Below, piece after piece: positions 41,161 through 52,167 of a stretch of DNA of 64,000 bases. The number at the start of each line of letters is the position of its first letter. The stretch's first letter is position 1. The stretch lies in contig OW203725.1 in NCBI GenBank assembly GCA_934045075.1, positions 18,993,497-19,057,496 of the forward strand. Direction: 5' to 3'. Below the pieces are notes generated by a model, which was not told where the DNA came from, did no database searches, and saw only the letters and a program-made list of their open reading frames with translations. Made by a program: the position numbers and the translations under genes. This DNA is from Yponomeuta sedellus (Eukaryota > Arthropoda > Insecta > Lepidoptera > Yponomeutidae).

Positions 41161-44030
41161 GTTTTGTTCGTATTTCATTTTCAGGATACGGGAGGTTTTG
41201 TCTAGGTTTCAAGTAGGTAACTAAATAGTTACTACCGGTAATAACAAAATATACGATTTGAGAATGAAAAATAAACATTACCAGCCTCACTACCCCCATA
41301 GAATAGCTGTTTTATCCCCACGGGGGTAATCACTCCCAGGTTCAGAACCGAGGCTCTAAGCGTAACATTCGTGCGGTGCGGCAGCGCACCCGTGCCCACA
41401 AAGGACATAACTAAACTGCTTTTTCTGCCAAAAATTATGAAAGGAATGCTGTCGCGCCGCGCTGCTTTCACATACTCCGCATGACAGCAAAGCGTTTTAA
41501 ACTGTCGATTTCGTAAAATAATTACGGTCGTGTGTCGTCTGCGATGCAAATGGCACTATTAGCGTCCGTAATGACACATAATGACAATAAATAATCACCA
41601 CATTAAGTGAAATGTTTGCACCGCCGCCGCCGCCGGCCTTTACGGGTCTGGAACATGCGTGAGGGCCTACCGAAAATAGGATCGCCTGAAGCTCACGCTT
41701 TAGGAGCTTTTAAGTGGTCGTTTTCGTTGACATGCCCTGTAATTATCACTACCTCCGTCGAGGCCATTGAATTTCTGTAAAGAATTCCGGAGATCGTAAA
41801 GTCCTGAGACACTTTTCCCGTAACATCGATACAGCAATCAAAGGGCGCGCGACACTGGAGCGGTTCAAAGGGTGTCTTTAATGAGCGGCCGGAGTGCAAT
41901 GTCACGTCTTGTAACAAGCCGTCGATCCGTCCGACTGACCTTCCAGCGTAACTTGGCACATTCTTCATCCCGCATCCCTGGATGATTTATGGAAGTCAGA
42001 GGTCAGGTAGGACCGGTTGGGTCGATCTCCCGCCAAACAGTCTACCGCGTCGTGATCGACACCGATTGGCATCTATGCGTGATGATGTTGGCTTTGATTG
42101 TATTTGGCTCTCGAATTCCTTTTTGGATTAAAGTGATAGAGGAATTTATTTCCTTTAACACATTCGAAACGTGTTGTTCTTTCAAGTACCTTACAAAAAG
42201 TTAATTAAACCCATGGCAATTTTATCAGACAGCCAGATGTTGGTAACTGTATCCGTCACTTTCACTGTTTGATGTCCAATATGGCGTAGGTATGAAAGTA
42301 GGAGATGGACATAGTAGCGGCGTAATTGTGGCCACGAGGAAGGCTACAAGAATCCGCCACGTCACGTTGGAGGCATCTCGGGCCCCAGGTTAACAGTTAA
42401 TGTGTTGGAATGTATTGGTATCCATTACATATTTGCACATCAGACTTAGTACCGCCTTCTGCCTTCCCAGCGAGACGCAGGAGGCCAGAGTCAGAACATT
42501 TAATTCACTTTAATGTGTCCACTATATAGAAATGTTAAAAGATTTTAGAACCTTGATGCTTGATTACCTAAACCGTACTTGTCTTTGTAAATGGCGTCTT
42601 GCCTAGTACTATGTATCCAAATTTAAGACTGCGACAAGTTATTGTCTTGTGGGGATGTATTTTTTTGCTTATCACTTATGCATCAAGAACTCACTTAAGT
42701 CGTTGACTACCTTTTTAATCGGCCTTCAATAAAAAACGAAGTGATTAAATTCGCCACTGCCAAGCGGCATGACTTATAACTCTCTCACATGTTATTTCTC
42801 CATAAACATCCGGGTAGGTAGCACGAATAAAACATTGTCTTTAGAGATCGTCTCTCTTTACGAGGAGACAGAAACAAAAAGGCTCCTTGACTAATAACGC
42901 TACACCCGACACTCGCGGGCCCGGACTATCGGGCCTCGCATCGTACGAGCCCGTATCAGGTTGCTTGTAAAATATTTATTATTTATAGCTTGTAATTAAT
43001 AAAAACACACGGCAGCGGACAAAAACAAGTAGCCCGACAGGAAGGAGTAATAACTCAATTGCCTTAACATCGTTTACCGCGATTTGTTACCGTCTAGATT
43101 CGATCTCGAGTCGCGCCCTCTTGTATACTAACAGTTTATTTGCTTACAGAAGCTTAATGGTTTAATGTTGAGTTATTTCGGAGCTTACCACGGTTACGTG
43201 AGAGAATGGTTTATGGGGCAACGTGTCTACAATCGGTCTTTGGCGGAAATTCCTTGTACTGACTCTGATAATCAATACGCGCATAGTTTCAAATAAAACA
43301 GCGCTACGAAAATTATTCCAGCAACAAATTGCGTGTAACGTCGCACGTATAATATTTAGTGCTGGCTCATTCCTACTTTATGTCGTTTTAATGCATTTTA
43401 TTTCCTCTTCGGAATTAAGCTGCTGCAGTTAAGGCCGTGGCACACGAGCGGACGCGGCGCGTGGGCGTGAAATATACGCGCGAATGTATTAAATAAAGTT
43501 CTCGTGAAAACGCCACAATGGCGGGTGCCACTAACTTAATCTAGGATCGCTGCCCGGCGCCCGGTGGGTAAGTGTAAATAATAGAAGCGCTTCTGGCTTC
43601 TGGGCAACCTGTCTAGTTAGTGTACTTTGTATGCAGTGATGGTAGAGCGGTCTCGTGTTCGTGTACTTAGGTTTGCCCTGCTCTGCTGTGCACATACCTA
43701 CTCATTTAGTATGAGTAATAGGAGATAAGGGTCTTGTTTTTAAAATATCACAGAAATAAAAATGTTGTCAATTATTTTGATAGTTCGTCATGCTGACGCT
43801 ACTTTCTTTATGAGAGTTGATGAAAACCTGCTCAAGCGTGATGGTGTTAGCGACTTTGCTAAGTTATCAATTCATTATAGCAAGAAAAGGAAAATACGAT
43901 TGGTCCTTCCTTTTTACCGTAATATCTACTTAGTTCTAGTTCCTTGATTCTAGGTCCCTAGTCGTAGGTTCATAAGGGGCTAAATACAGTAACACTAACG
44001 CCACCACTGGGAAACAATCCTACCTATATA
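41161..44030. other. intergenic, no gene seen
   Basis: Short open frames on both strands (41232-42204, 43223-43947) lack family motifs, splice support and consistent bias. GC-richer patches near 41620-41660 (a short CCG repeat) and 43430-43560 may be regulatory, but nothing can be assigned. Confidence 0.4.
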
Positions 44031-44035
44031 CCTAT

Positions 44036-44226
44036 GGGTTCGATCCCCGGCCGGGTCTAGGAAACGAATTTTTCTAGTTTGATTTGGGTCTTGGATGTTA
44101 TCTATGTATTTATTGTATTAAATCCATCGTCGAGTTAGCACCTATAACACAAGTCATTCAGTTGTACTTCGTATAGGGCTAACGAGATCTGTGTAATATG
44201 TCCATGAATATTTATTTATTTATATT
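44036..44226 (+). mobile_element. SINE-C, 5'-truncated copy
   Basis: Begins inside box B (GGGTTCGATCCCCGGCCGGG) and follows SINE-C through TTGGATGTTATCTATGTATT, ATCGTCGAGTTAGCAC, ATAGGGCTAACGAGATCTG to GTCCATGAATATTTATTTAT. The full copy is at 62165-62450. Confidence 0.82.
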
Positions 44227-44588
44227 TTTTCACAGATCGTGTTTGTAAAAATTAGTCAGTAGGTATAATCTCTCAATGATATTAATTAATTGATTTTTGT
44301 GACCCTCGATTCATCTATCAACTAGTTTTAGCAAAAAATCTATCTAAACGAAAATACGGTTTCTTCATTAGTGACTTCATTAGAGCATCGTGAGAACTAT
44401 TAAAAACGAAGCAAAAACAAAGAGGTAAAGTCGATGTCAATCAGCTGCGGTGTGTCGCACTTAAGACGCTTGAGATAAGAGCTACGTCGTGTGTGACTGT
44501 TGCTTACACAAAGCTTTTTGTGGAGCGTGTTTTGTTGCTCAGTTATAATATAACTTAACATTATTAGTTATAACAAAACATTATTATA

Positions 44589-44704
44589 TTAAATGGGTCT
44601 AATCGCGATTATTTATTAGGTAAAACGTAATTATCTTATTTCCCGACGTTTCGGCAGCGTTACAGCGTTTTACGTAATAAATAATCATGATTAGACCCGT
44701 TTAA
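44589..44704. mobile_element. TIR element with GAAACGTCG core
   Basis: About 38-bp inverted arms (TTAAATGGGTCTAATCGCG... and ...TGATTAGACCCGTTTAA) enclose CCGACGTTTCGGCAGCG (44643-44659). The core recurs in elements with different arms at 49050 and 56531. Confidence 0.75.
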
Positions 44705-44984
44705 TATATAACTATGTATGAATATCGCGAATCATAAAGAAATACTTGTTTAGTTGCTGCCTAACAAAAACAAAAGACTAAAGTTCACTGAATTCTGAAT
44801 AATATTGTTTACATTTATAATAATGGGCAGCTAGCTTTTGACCTGTTAGCTTGTTTTAAAGGTGACTAAAAGGAAAGGTTAGGAAAGTAGACTTTGAATC
44901 TGAAGAAGAACCGTAAAGCAGACTAGTTGAGACAGTCGGATTTTTTTTGTGACTATTAGTATGTCATTTAATATAGGTATAAAA

Positions 44985-45562
44985 TGTCGTGTCACAGTTT
45001 TGTTATTAACTCCTCCGAAACGTCTTGGCCGATTTTTATGAAATTTTGTGTGTATATTCGGTAGGTCTGAGAATAGGTCCTACGCTAATAATTAGCCTAG
45101 GAAAACGATGTTTTTCCATAATAAATATTTTTTATAATTAAAAAATAAAAACAGTATTTTCGGAGCTAGTCCAATATATAAAAATCTCGTCCCACAGTTT
45201 GTTACGAACCGGCATGTAGCCGGCTCGGAGGAGTTCGGTTTTTATAAAGTATTTTGTGTATGCTCCGTAGGCTTAAGAATATTAGGTCGTAGGCTAATCA
45301 ACGTGGCAAAACAGCGTGTATGCGGGGTCAGCTAGTTATTATGAAAGGCTTTGTGTATATTCGGTGGGTCGGAGAATGAGCCGTTTCACAAACTCCAAAA
45401 ACACTTCACAGATGGCGCTTATAGGCGTGCACATACAAGAACAGCGACACGTCTGTCAAACTTTGTTTAGCTCCGAAACGGCTTCACCGAATTTCAGGAT
45501 ATTGTTTGTGTTTATTCGGTTGTTCTGAGAATAGGTCGTAGGCGTTTGCGGGGTCAGCTAGT
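44985..45562 (+). mobile_element. Helitron-type copies with two successive CTAGT ends
   Basis: Two 3' ends GCGGGGTCAGCTAGT stand at 45322-45336 and 45548-45562, each followed by T. A plausible 5' end TCTCGTCCCACAGTTTG starts at 45185 after A, fitting Helitron insertion between A and T; a diverged start lies near 44989. Related internal text (TATTCGGTnGGTCTGAGAATAGGTC) repeats three times. It is non-autonomous: no Rep/helicase. Confidence 0.65.
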
Positions 45563-45979
45563 TATTGTACCTGTATTATTATAATATCATTAATTATGAC
45601 GTAAGTTCCAATGTAACGCATTATTTTCCTTTCATAAGTCTTTCACAAGGGTTAGAATCGGTTCGCTCGCTTGATGCAAATTAGCCGGAATGATGATTCA
45701 GTTTTCTGTACTAACTCCGTGAATAGCTGTACAATTCTAGCACTTATATTGTGGGTAGTTAGATCTGCTTCTGGTTAAAGAGACCCACGTCTACATCCCT
45801 CATTATCATTAACATCTTTCAATAGAGATGATTGGGCATAAGTGTTCGCGTTATAACTGTCGTTAGCTGATGATTGTGGGACTACTATAAGTCCCTAAGT
45901 CGTCAGAGACATTTGAAAGCTGTTGCGCAGAAGATACACACTCACACACACTTTACACATACACATCTCTCTCATACAG

Positions 45980-46099
45980 ACCTCTGGCTATCCGTGGCAC
46001 GGATAGCCAGAGGTCGCGGGTTCGAATCCCGGCATGGGTAGAATTTTTAGCCTCTAAATAGGTTTTTAAAATTGTCCTTGGCACGGGTTAGTGCATTAA
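45980..46099 (+). mobile_element. SINE-A copy with inverted 5' stub
   Basis: ACCTCTGGCTATCCGTG (45980-45996) is the exact reverse complement of CACGGATAGCCAGAGGT (45998-46014), one base apart. The SINE then continues through box B GGGTTCGAATCCC and the normal tail to TAGTGCATTAA, where MITE-H is inserted. Confidence 0.85.
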
Positions 46100-46237
46100 G
46101 GGCTGATTTTTCAATAGTCAGATAACTTTTATCTGAGGAATACATATGGCGGTTTGACAGCTTATGTATGAAAATTATGTCAAACCGCCATTTTTATTCC
46201 TCAGATAAAAGTTATCTGACTATTGAAAAATCAGCCC
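46100..46237. mobile_element. MITE-H: 138-bp palindromic Harbinger-type element
   Basis: Starts GGGCTGATTTTTCAATAG and ends in its perfect inverse, flanked by TAA on both sides (46097-46099, 46238-46240). Arms of about 65 bases, nearly perfect to the centre, contain ATGGCGGTTTGACA. GGG-start TIRs and a TWA duplication are typical of PIF/Harbinger MITEs. It landed in the tail of SINE-A. Confidence 0.9.
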
Positions 46238-46320
46238 TAAAATTAATATACAATCCTCATTTTATTTTAATCGATTTGTTTAATCTTTGCTAAAGGTAAT
46301 GTTACTAAATAGTGTTGTTT

Positions 46321-46410
46321 CATCCACTGTTGGATGTTCGCTATGGCGCTCATTAGGGGAGGGATATGTCCAGCAGTGGACTACATAAAGAAGAAGAAGA
46401 AGAATAAAGA
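46321..46410 (+). mobile_element. retroposon 3' end with GAA tail
   Basis: CCACTGTTGGATGTTCGCTA, GGCGCTCATTAGGGGAGGGA, TGTCCAGCAGTGGACTAC, then a GAAGAAGAAGAA tail. An inverted copy is at 62905-63010. Confidence 0.72.
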
Positions 46411-46879
46411 AATTAAAATGCCATAATTTTTAACGAAGCAGACGCCACTTCTAGATTTTCTATCTTTTTAAGAATCACCAACTCAGTCATAACCTTGTCT
46501 TGCCATTTTAGCTCGTGGGTCTTGGCAATGTTTCTTGTATGTTTATAAACGCATACATTTGCTTGGGCACGGTCTTAATACGAACCAACAGTAGCCCCGA
46601 GCATAAATAACCGCGTACTCGACGCCTCCGCTCACTCGAGTTCAAGTATAAATAATATTAAAATGTGTATTTATTTATTTAAATAAGTTGGCAACTTTAG
46701 CTTGTAGTTTGTAACATGTCTTTCGTGCACTGTACAAATCGTATTGAATTCCTAAGATCTGACTGTCAAATTCCATTACTCCCTTCGAATACCAATTACT
46801 AGCGCAAACGTCAGGATTCCCACAGGATTTCATGCGCGACTTTCTTTTTCAACCTATAGAACCTATAGAGTGTCTGAGG

Positions 46880-47012
46880 TATAAGCTACCTAAGCGCTTG
46901 AAATTGCCAACCCGCGGTGTTCACGCGTGGTAATTATTAAGTCCATGCTCTCTCTTTCTGAGAGAAGACCTGTGTCCTGCAGTGGGACCTATGTAATAAT
47001 AATAATAATAAT
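46880..47012 (+). mobile_element. SINE 3' region ending in AAT repeat
   Basis: GCGCTTGAAATTGCCAACCC, CGCGGTGTTCACGCG and GACCTGTGTCCTGCAGTGGG, then an (AAT)n tail. The same body without a tail is at 63640-63735. Confidence 0.65.
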
Positions 47013-47365
47013 ATTGGCCTTTTGCATATCTACTTAATGCGTCCAGTGGCATCTTCACTCACACTAGATGGCTGAAGTTTTTAAAGATAGTGTAGGCTTG
47101 CCCAGCACCTATACCATCCTGACAGCATAATCGGCCTAGCCCACAGAAGAGACTAGTCAATACTTGCGGAGCCAACCAAGCCGCGGGTTTCCTCACCATG
47201 TTTTCCTTCACCGTTAGCGTGTGGTATTGCGACTACAAATTCGCAAATGTACGTAACTTTGAAATTAAACAAAGTCATTTATACATGCCCGCACTCGGGA
47301 TCGAATCTGGGGCTCTCGCTTGCGAGTCCATGGTTTTACCCACTGAGCTACCACCGCTTTGGACG
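46996..47365 (-). mobile_element. SINE-B (tRNA-headed), nearly complete
   Basis: On the minus strand the head at 47365-47285 carries GGTAGCTCAGTGGGTAAAAC (box A) and AGATTCGATCCC (box B). The body follows with GTACATTTGCGAATTTGTAG, GGTGAAGGAAAACATGGTGA, GGATGGTATAGGTGCTGGGC, and the TTA/AAT tail is shared with the facing element. The GTGAAGGAAAACATnGTGAGG motif is widespread in Lepidoptera. Confidence 0.78.
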
Positions 47366-47394
47366 TATGTAGGCTTCATAAAAATATAATTAAT

Positions 47395-47729
47395 ACTAGC
47401 TTTTGGCCGCGACTCCGTTTTTTTGCAACCCCGTTCAGTCCCTTAAGGGCTAAATTTAGAAAAACGGCTAAACACATGTTCAATCAATAAAATTGTGTTG
47501 AAGAGTATTTATTTTAAGTTTTAAGAAAATTAGACAACATTCTTTATACCTCCCATAGAAATGGCAACCCTTTTTGCCTCCTTAGGGATTGAATTTGAAA
47601 AAATCCGTTAAAAATTCGTCTTATTCCTTGTCTACATTATATATGGACCCACTGTGCAAAATTTCAGCCTCCTCGGTCCAACGGCTTCGGCTGGGCGTTG
47701 ATGAGTGAGTCAGTCAGTCAGGACTTTGA
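47395..47729 (-). mobile_element. non-autonomous Helitron (H-1), minus orientation
   Basis: The minus strand begins TCAAAGTCCTGACTGAC (5' TC at 47729-47728) and ends GGAGTCGCGGCCAAAAGCTAGT at 47395. The last 16 bases before CTAGT hold a CGCG-containing potential hairpin. It is 335 bp with no coding capacity. The oppositely oriented copy is at 63044-63394. Confidence 0.8.
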
Positions 47730-47813
47730 ATTTTATATAATAAAAAAACAATATAGATTGATACTGTCCCAGAATACGAAGCACGTGATGTAACGTAGAA
47801 CTGATAAATACAA

Positions 47814-48111
47814 TTATACTATTTTTATTTTTAATGCACTAACCCGTGCTAAGGACAATTTTAAAAAACCTATTTATTTGTAAAAACCTAACTGCAAAGT
47901 AGGTAGTCGGGGCTGTAAGTGATGCAATTTACTTAGTAAGCCAGATTTCGCTGCCTGTACGCAATACAGAGAATAGTGTAAAGAGGTTCAAAATTTCACT
48001 GATGCCGGTGAGTCGCCCATTAACTCAGTTGGAAAGAGCGCTGGCACGGATAGCCAGAGGTCGCGAGTTCGAATCCCGGCATGGGTGGAATTTTTAGCCT
48101 GTAAATAGGTT
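47814..48111 (+). mobile_element. SINE-A copy with 12-bp target duplication and inverted 5' segment
   Basis: TGATAAATACAA flanks it (47802-47813 and 48112-48123). The first 65 bases are the SINE tail in reverse (TTTTTAATGCACTAACCCGT, GTGCTAAGGACAATTTTAAA). The leader (AACTGCAAAGTAGGTAGTCG) and tRNA-like head (box A CATTAACTCAGTTGG, box B GAGTTCGAATCCC) follow in forward order, ending after TTTTAGCCTGTAAATAGG. Confidence 0.9.
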
Positions 48112-48589
48112 TGATAAATACAAGTGAAGAGTGAATGAATGATAAATAACTCTTTATTTTCGGAACAAATACAGATCTTTACAGTATAAACAATTTCCTG
48201 AGGTCACAAGTATTTACATTCAAATAATGGTCAGTTTCCTTCCTGTCCCATAAAATGTATCGGCGGCCTGTATCATATCTCGCCAAGACCGGTACCGCCG
48301 TTGGTTTAACAAATAAAATAATTCCAGGGTAAAATACACACACTAATGTGACTAATATTATAATATCTTATGTCCAGGGATGCCTACTAGCAACATTGGA
48401 AGATTTAGATACAATTCATTGGAGGGTCATGCAGAAGTGAACCAGTATGCTTTTGTTTTTCTCGATGAACTAAAGAGTACTGGCAGGAAATTTCCAGGCG
48501 CTCAGGGACGCTTTTTTTAGGCGTGACGACAGCACCAAATAATCAAATATTTATCGATATTAGGGAAAGTACATATTAAAATACAAATA

Positions 48590-48695
48590 CAATACAAAAT
48601 ACAAAAAACTTTATTGTTATAAAAAAGTGTAAAAAAATATGGTCCCCAAACTAGAATACTCTGTATTATGGGTAACCAGACATTAAAAGGATTTA
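48590..48695 (-). mobile_element. SINE-E/D-type 3' fragment
   Basis: Minus strand carries GTCTGGTTACCCATAATACA, GAGTATTCTAGTTTGGGGAC, then AATAAAG and an A/T-rich tail, in the same order as the SINE-E body at 22068-22190. The head is absent. Confidence 0.6.
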
Positions 48696-49049
48696 AAACA
48701 ATGATATATTTTTATAAAAAAAACTCCCAAGATTTTCAATAAAATAAAAGATTATAATACTGCTTTCAGCCAGTTTGACTGAAACGACCGTCACACCGAG
48801 TGACGTCACGCTTAGGTTCATACTGGTAAACTTCACCCGTGCTTCGTTGTGACTACTAGTGATTACGATGTAGCGTGACGTCAGATTCGACGCCATGACA
48901 CTGTGAGCTGTTTTCCCACTGATATAAATAATTTTAGAAAAATGGCTTTAACTTTCGTTAATCTCTAGTATATTACTGAAATATAGTTTTTTTTGTAAAT
49001 AATAAATGTGTAGTATTTTCTAAGGTTAACACGAGCACTAGACATAATT

Positions 49050-49253
49050 AAAACTGTTTTTATACGGATTTCACTCGTTTTATATTTTTAAAAATTTAAA
49101 TTTTTGCCGAGGGTAGTAAACTAACAGTTAATGCTTTCAAAAAGACGCCTGTCACCTTAGTCATCCGAGACCACGGCACCTGTAAAAGTGCCGAAACGTC
49201 GAAAAATTGTAAAAATATAATAAAACGAGTGAAATCCGTATCAAAACAGTTTT
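49050..49253. mobile_element. TIR element with GAAACGTCG core, second type
   Basis: 33-bp arms containing CGGATTTCACTCGTTTTA and the inverse TAAAACGAGTGAAATCCG. The core is GACCACGGCACCTG, then TGCCGAAACGTCGAAAA (49189-49205). Arms are unrelated to those at 44589. Confidence 0.78.
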
Positions 49254-49469
49254 AATAAATGTGTACCCACATTATGGAAAAGGATTTAAAAATCTTTCGT
49301 AGTGCATTTCGGATGCTTTCATTTCAGATATCCTCATAAGATACTACTAGCCTCATATCCTCAATCGTACAAATTGACAACATTTTAGCACCACAAAACG
49401 CGTGTATTTATGCTGGGTCGCGTTTAACAAAACTGCTATACCTAGTTTATCATGATAATCTCAAGGTTA

Positions 49470-49619
49470 CACTATTTTTATTTTTAATGCACTAACCCGT
49501 GCTAAGGAAAAAATTTAAAAACCTATTTAGAGGCTAAAAATTTCACGGTACGGATAGCCAGAGGTTGCGGGTTCGAATCCCGGCATGGGTGAAATTTTTA
49601 GCCTCTAAATAGGTTTTTA
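49470..49619 (+). mobile_element. SINE-A inverted-tail copy, 13-bp target duplication
   Basis: AATCTCAAGGTTA flanks it at 49457-49469 and 49620-49632. The left half (49470-49545) is the reverse complement of the SINE tail. The right half starts at GGTACGGATAGCCAGAGG and runs to the tail. Head and leader upstream of that point are missing, giving a fold-back copy. Confidence 0.92.
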
Positions 49620-49734
49620 AATCTCAAGGTTATTCGGCTTTGCAATGTAATGTACAATACAATGAATTAGTAAACCGTGAATTGTAGTTCTATAAAATAG
49701 GACGCTGAAAACTCAATACACGCGCAAAATTGTA

Positions 49735-49935
49735 TTTGATTCCTAAGATCAGACTGTCAAATTCCTGCTGAGTGTAGGTCTCTTCTAATGCACGCCATTC
49801 ACTTCGGTCTTAGGATTTCTGAATCCATTCTTCTCCAGCCACTTTCACCAAGTCATCAGTCCATCGCATTGGTTGCCTGCCCACACATCTGCGCCCGCCT
49901 CTTGGTCTACAGACATAACTTTTACACCCCATCTT
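49735..49935 (-). pseudogene. RTE/non-LTR reverse transcriptase C-terminal fragment
   Basis: On the minus strand, frame-consistent text reads PRGGRRCVGRQPMRWTDDLV, EEWIQKS, stop, DRSEWRALEETYTQQ, the typical last residues of lepidopteran non-LTR ORF2 proteins. One in-frame stop follows QKS. Its 3' UTR (CAGTCTGATCTTAGGAATC) is also found near 46740-46775. The longer plus-strand open frames here (to 50361) are antisense readings plus GC-rich flank. Confidence 0.75.
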
Positions 49936-50361
49936 TTGTCTTCTCTATGTCACATAGTGACTGGAGTTAATTTCTGCTCTTGCGTCCCTCTCGCCTACCG
50001 GCGTCCGAGTCCAGGCCCTTGCTGCAGCCTCAGCAGACTGCAGGGTCGTAAAGCGGGGACCACACGCGGCAGCGGAGGTGTGAAGGCCCGGGCCCGCGCC
50101 CCGGGGGCTCCGCACATAACTCACGAGCTGCGGGGCGCCGGCCCATTCATGCCTACCTGCTTATTTCGGCTGCCGACTGTCACGTCGATTGATAGCTGGA
50201 CGCGTCCCGTAGGTGCAAGCAGACTCACTGTCGCATGGCAGCATACCTTGCATGCATCCCGCTTCGAGTGTGTGGCAGGCAGCTATATTTTTAAAAGAAA
50301 CTGTTTTGCTCACCGGCTATCGCAATCTAATGTAAAGAAAGAATTGAATTGCCATAAATAG

Positions 50362-51888
50362 TGCAGCTATATAGTTACGTCCTAATGTAGGGCACGGGCT
50401 TTCTCTTGTAGAAAGATCATCCATTGAAAATATCATAGATTGGCCATTTCAAATGCTGAATACTTCAGCGCTTGAAATCGTGGGGAAATGTGAATGTTTT
50501 CCTTTATCATTAGCAAGATAAGTAGTATTGCTATCACAATTTATATTTTACCAGCCGACTGCGCAACTACGTTCCCCTATAGCCTATGTCCACTCTGAAG
50601 ATCCATTCTAAATAACTTTTGTTCCCAGTATGTCACACATCTATTATACTGTAACTTACTGGGATTCTTAAAAGAATAGAATCCCAGTATGTTACACCCT
50701 TCATATCACACTGTTACCAAATGGGTATTAATTTGAAAAAAATACTCCCACTTTAATTAGTAACTATGTTACCAATCTCTGTTATTTTCTTCTCATTTAA
50801 ACAAAATAACGTTTTTAAGTGTAGTGTAAGAAGCATAATTCGCCCCCTCTCACCCCTTTAATATCATTTGATCAGCTAACGTCTGTTCGACCGGAACTTA
50901 TATCTATAATCACTGTCGAATAATCTTGGCCAAACAAATATAATTTGGTAGAATCCATATTTCTAATGATACGAGTTTGCCGCCGCGCGTGTCATCCTAT
51001 AATTTTGCTACCGGTTTTAGGGATCCGTACCTGAAGGGTGCGAATGGTACTCTATCGCTAAGCCTACGAAGTCTATCTGTCTGTCCGTCTCAGTGTAAAG
51101 ATTCCTGATCCCTTGTACGGTGTACAAGGTAAAAAGTACTTAGTTGAAATTTTCCCAGAAGGATAATAAGGTCTCTATCATAAGCTCTATCATAAAAACG
51201 GTGATAAACACCTCCAAGTATTAAAATTGGCTCGATTACGGTGCAACCCCTATAGAATATTACCAAAAATTTAAAATACGCAAAATATTGATTGGAAGAA
51301 ACACATTTTTCGTAATATTATATTCGTTACATTTATTTATTTATACTTTCAATGGACTCACGATATTCGCTCAATGCAGGTAACTTAATGCTATGAGCAT
51401 TTTCTAGCATTTAATTGCAATACGCAAACAAAAGAAGCATGCAAAAAAAGAAAGTAAAAAATAGGAAGCCGGAAAATAATTAAAATAAAATTTAAAAGTA
51501 AACTACATAAAATATGCATATTTAATTTAATATTAATTTATCGTGGTACCATCTTCAATGCGAGAGTCCGACTCACATTTAGGGATCTGTAATTAAACAA
51601 GGAACCTTTTTTACCCTTACAGCTAAATTGGGGACGAAATAGGTGTAAGAAATCCATTGTTCGATTTACTTTGTCCGTTTGTTAATATTGCGCTATAATT
51701 TTTTTTTTGAGAGGAGCTGTTAACACCTCAGCTTGGACGGACGAAGAGTCAGATCGACAGCGGAAGCAGAATAAGGTCCAGTTTGGCACACTTGGCTTGA
51801 CAACTTAACGAGTAATAGTCGACCAACGTATAAAAGGAATACTTCGTTCAAATTCTATTGAATATTAGTTTGATGATGATGATCATGT
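50362..51888. other. intergenic, no gene seen
   Basis: AT-rich with a short inverted pair around GAATCCCAGTATGTTAC and GTAACTTACTGGGATTC (50649-50695). No exon or complete element could be supported. Confidence 0.4.
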
Positions 51889-51900
51889 CAGCAGGTAGTT

Positions 51901-52155
51901 CGATATCAACCCTTGTATGTGCCCACTGTTGGGGCACTGGTCTTTTCCTGCATCGCAGGAAGGTTAGGCCATACTCCACCACGGGAGCCAAGTCCGGGTT
52001 GGTGGAGGGTTGTAAGACAGTGGCGGGTCTTGCTGTCAGAAGTTATCAACCCGCCCATGAGACCTCTGACATGGCTTAGCGACTGCCATTACATGACAGC
52101 CGGCACTAACGGCCTTAACGTGCCTTGCGAAGCACGGAAGCGCTCGGAAAAATGG
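51901..52155 (-). mobile_element. Rep-1 copy, 12-bp target duplication
   Basis: CAGCAGGTAGTT lies at 51889-51900 and 52156-52167. The plus strand begins CGATATCAACCCTTGTATGT and ends at CGCTCGGAAAAATGG. The hairpin CTGCATCGCAG is present. A frame of 73-86 codons over it is a repeat translation. Confidence 0.9.
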
Positions 52156-52167
52156 CAGCAGGTAGTT

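Noticed and set aside
49788..50361. 162-codon plus-strand gene
   Set aside because: Its first part is the antisense of a non-LTR reverse transcriptase tail and the rest is GC-rich DNA without motifs.
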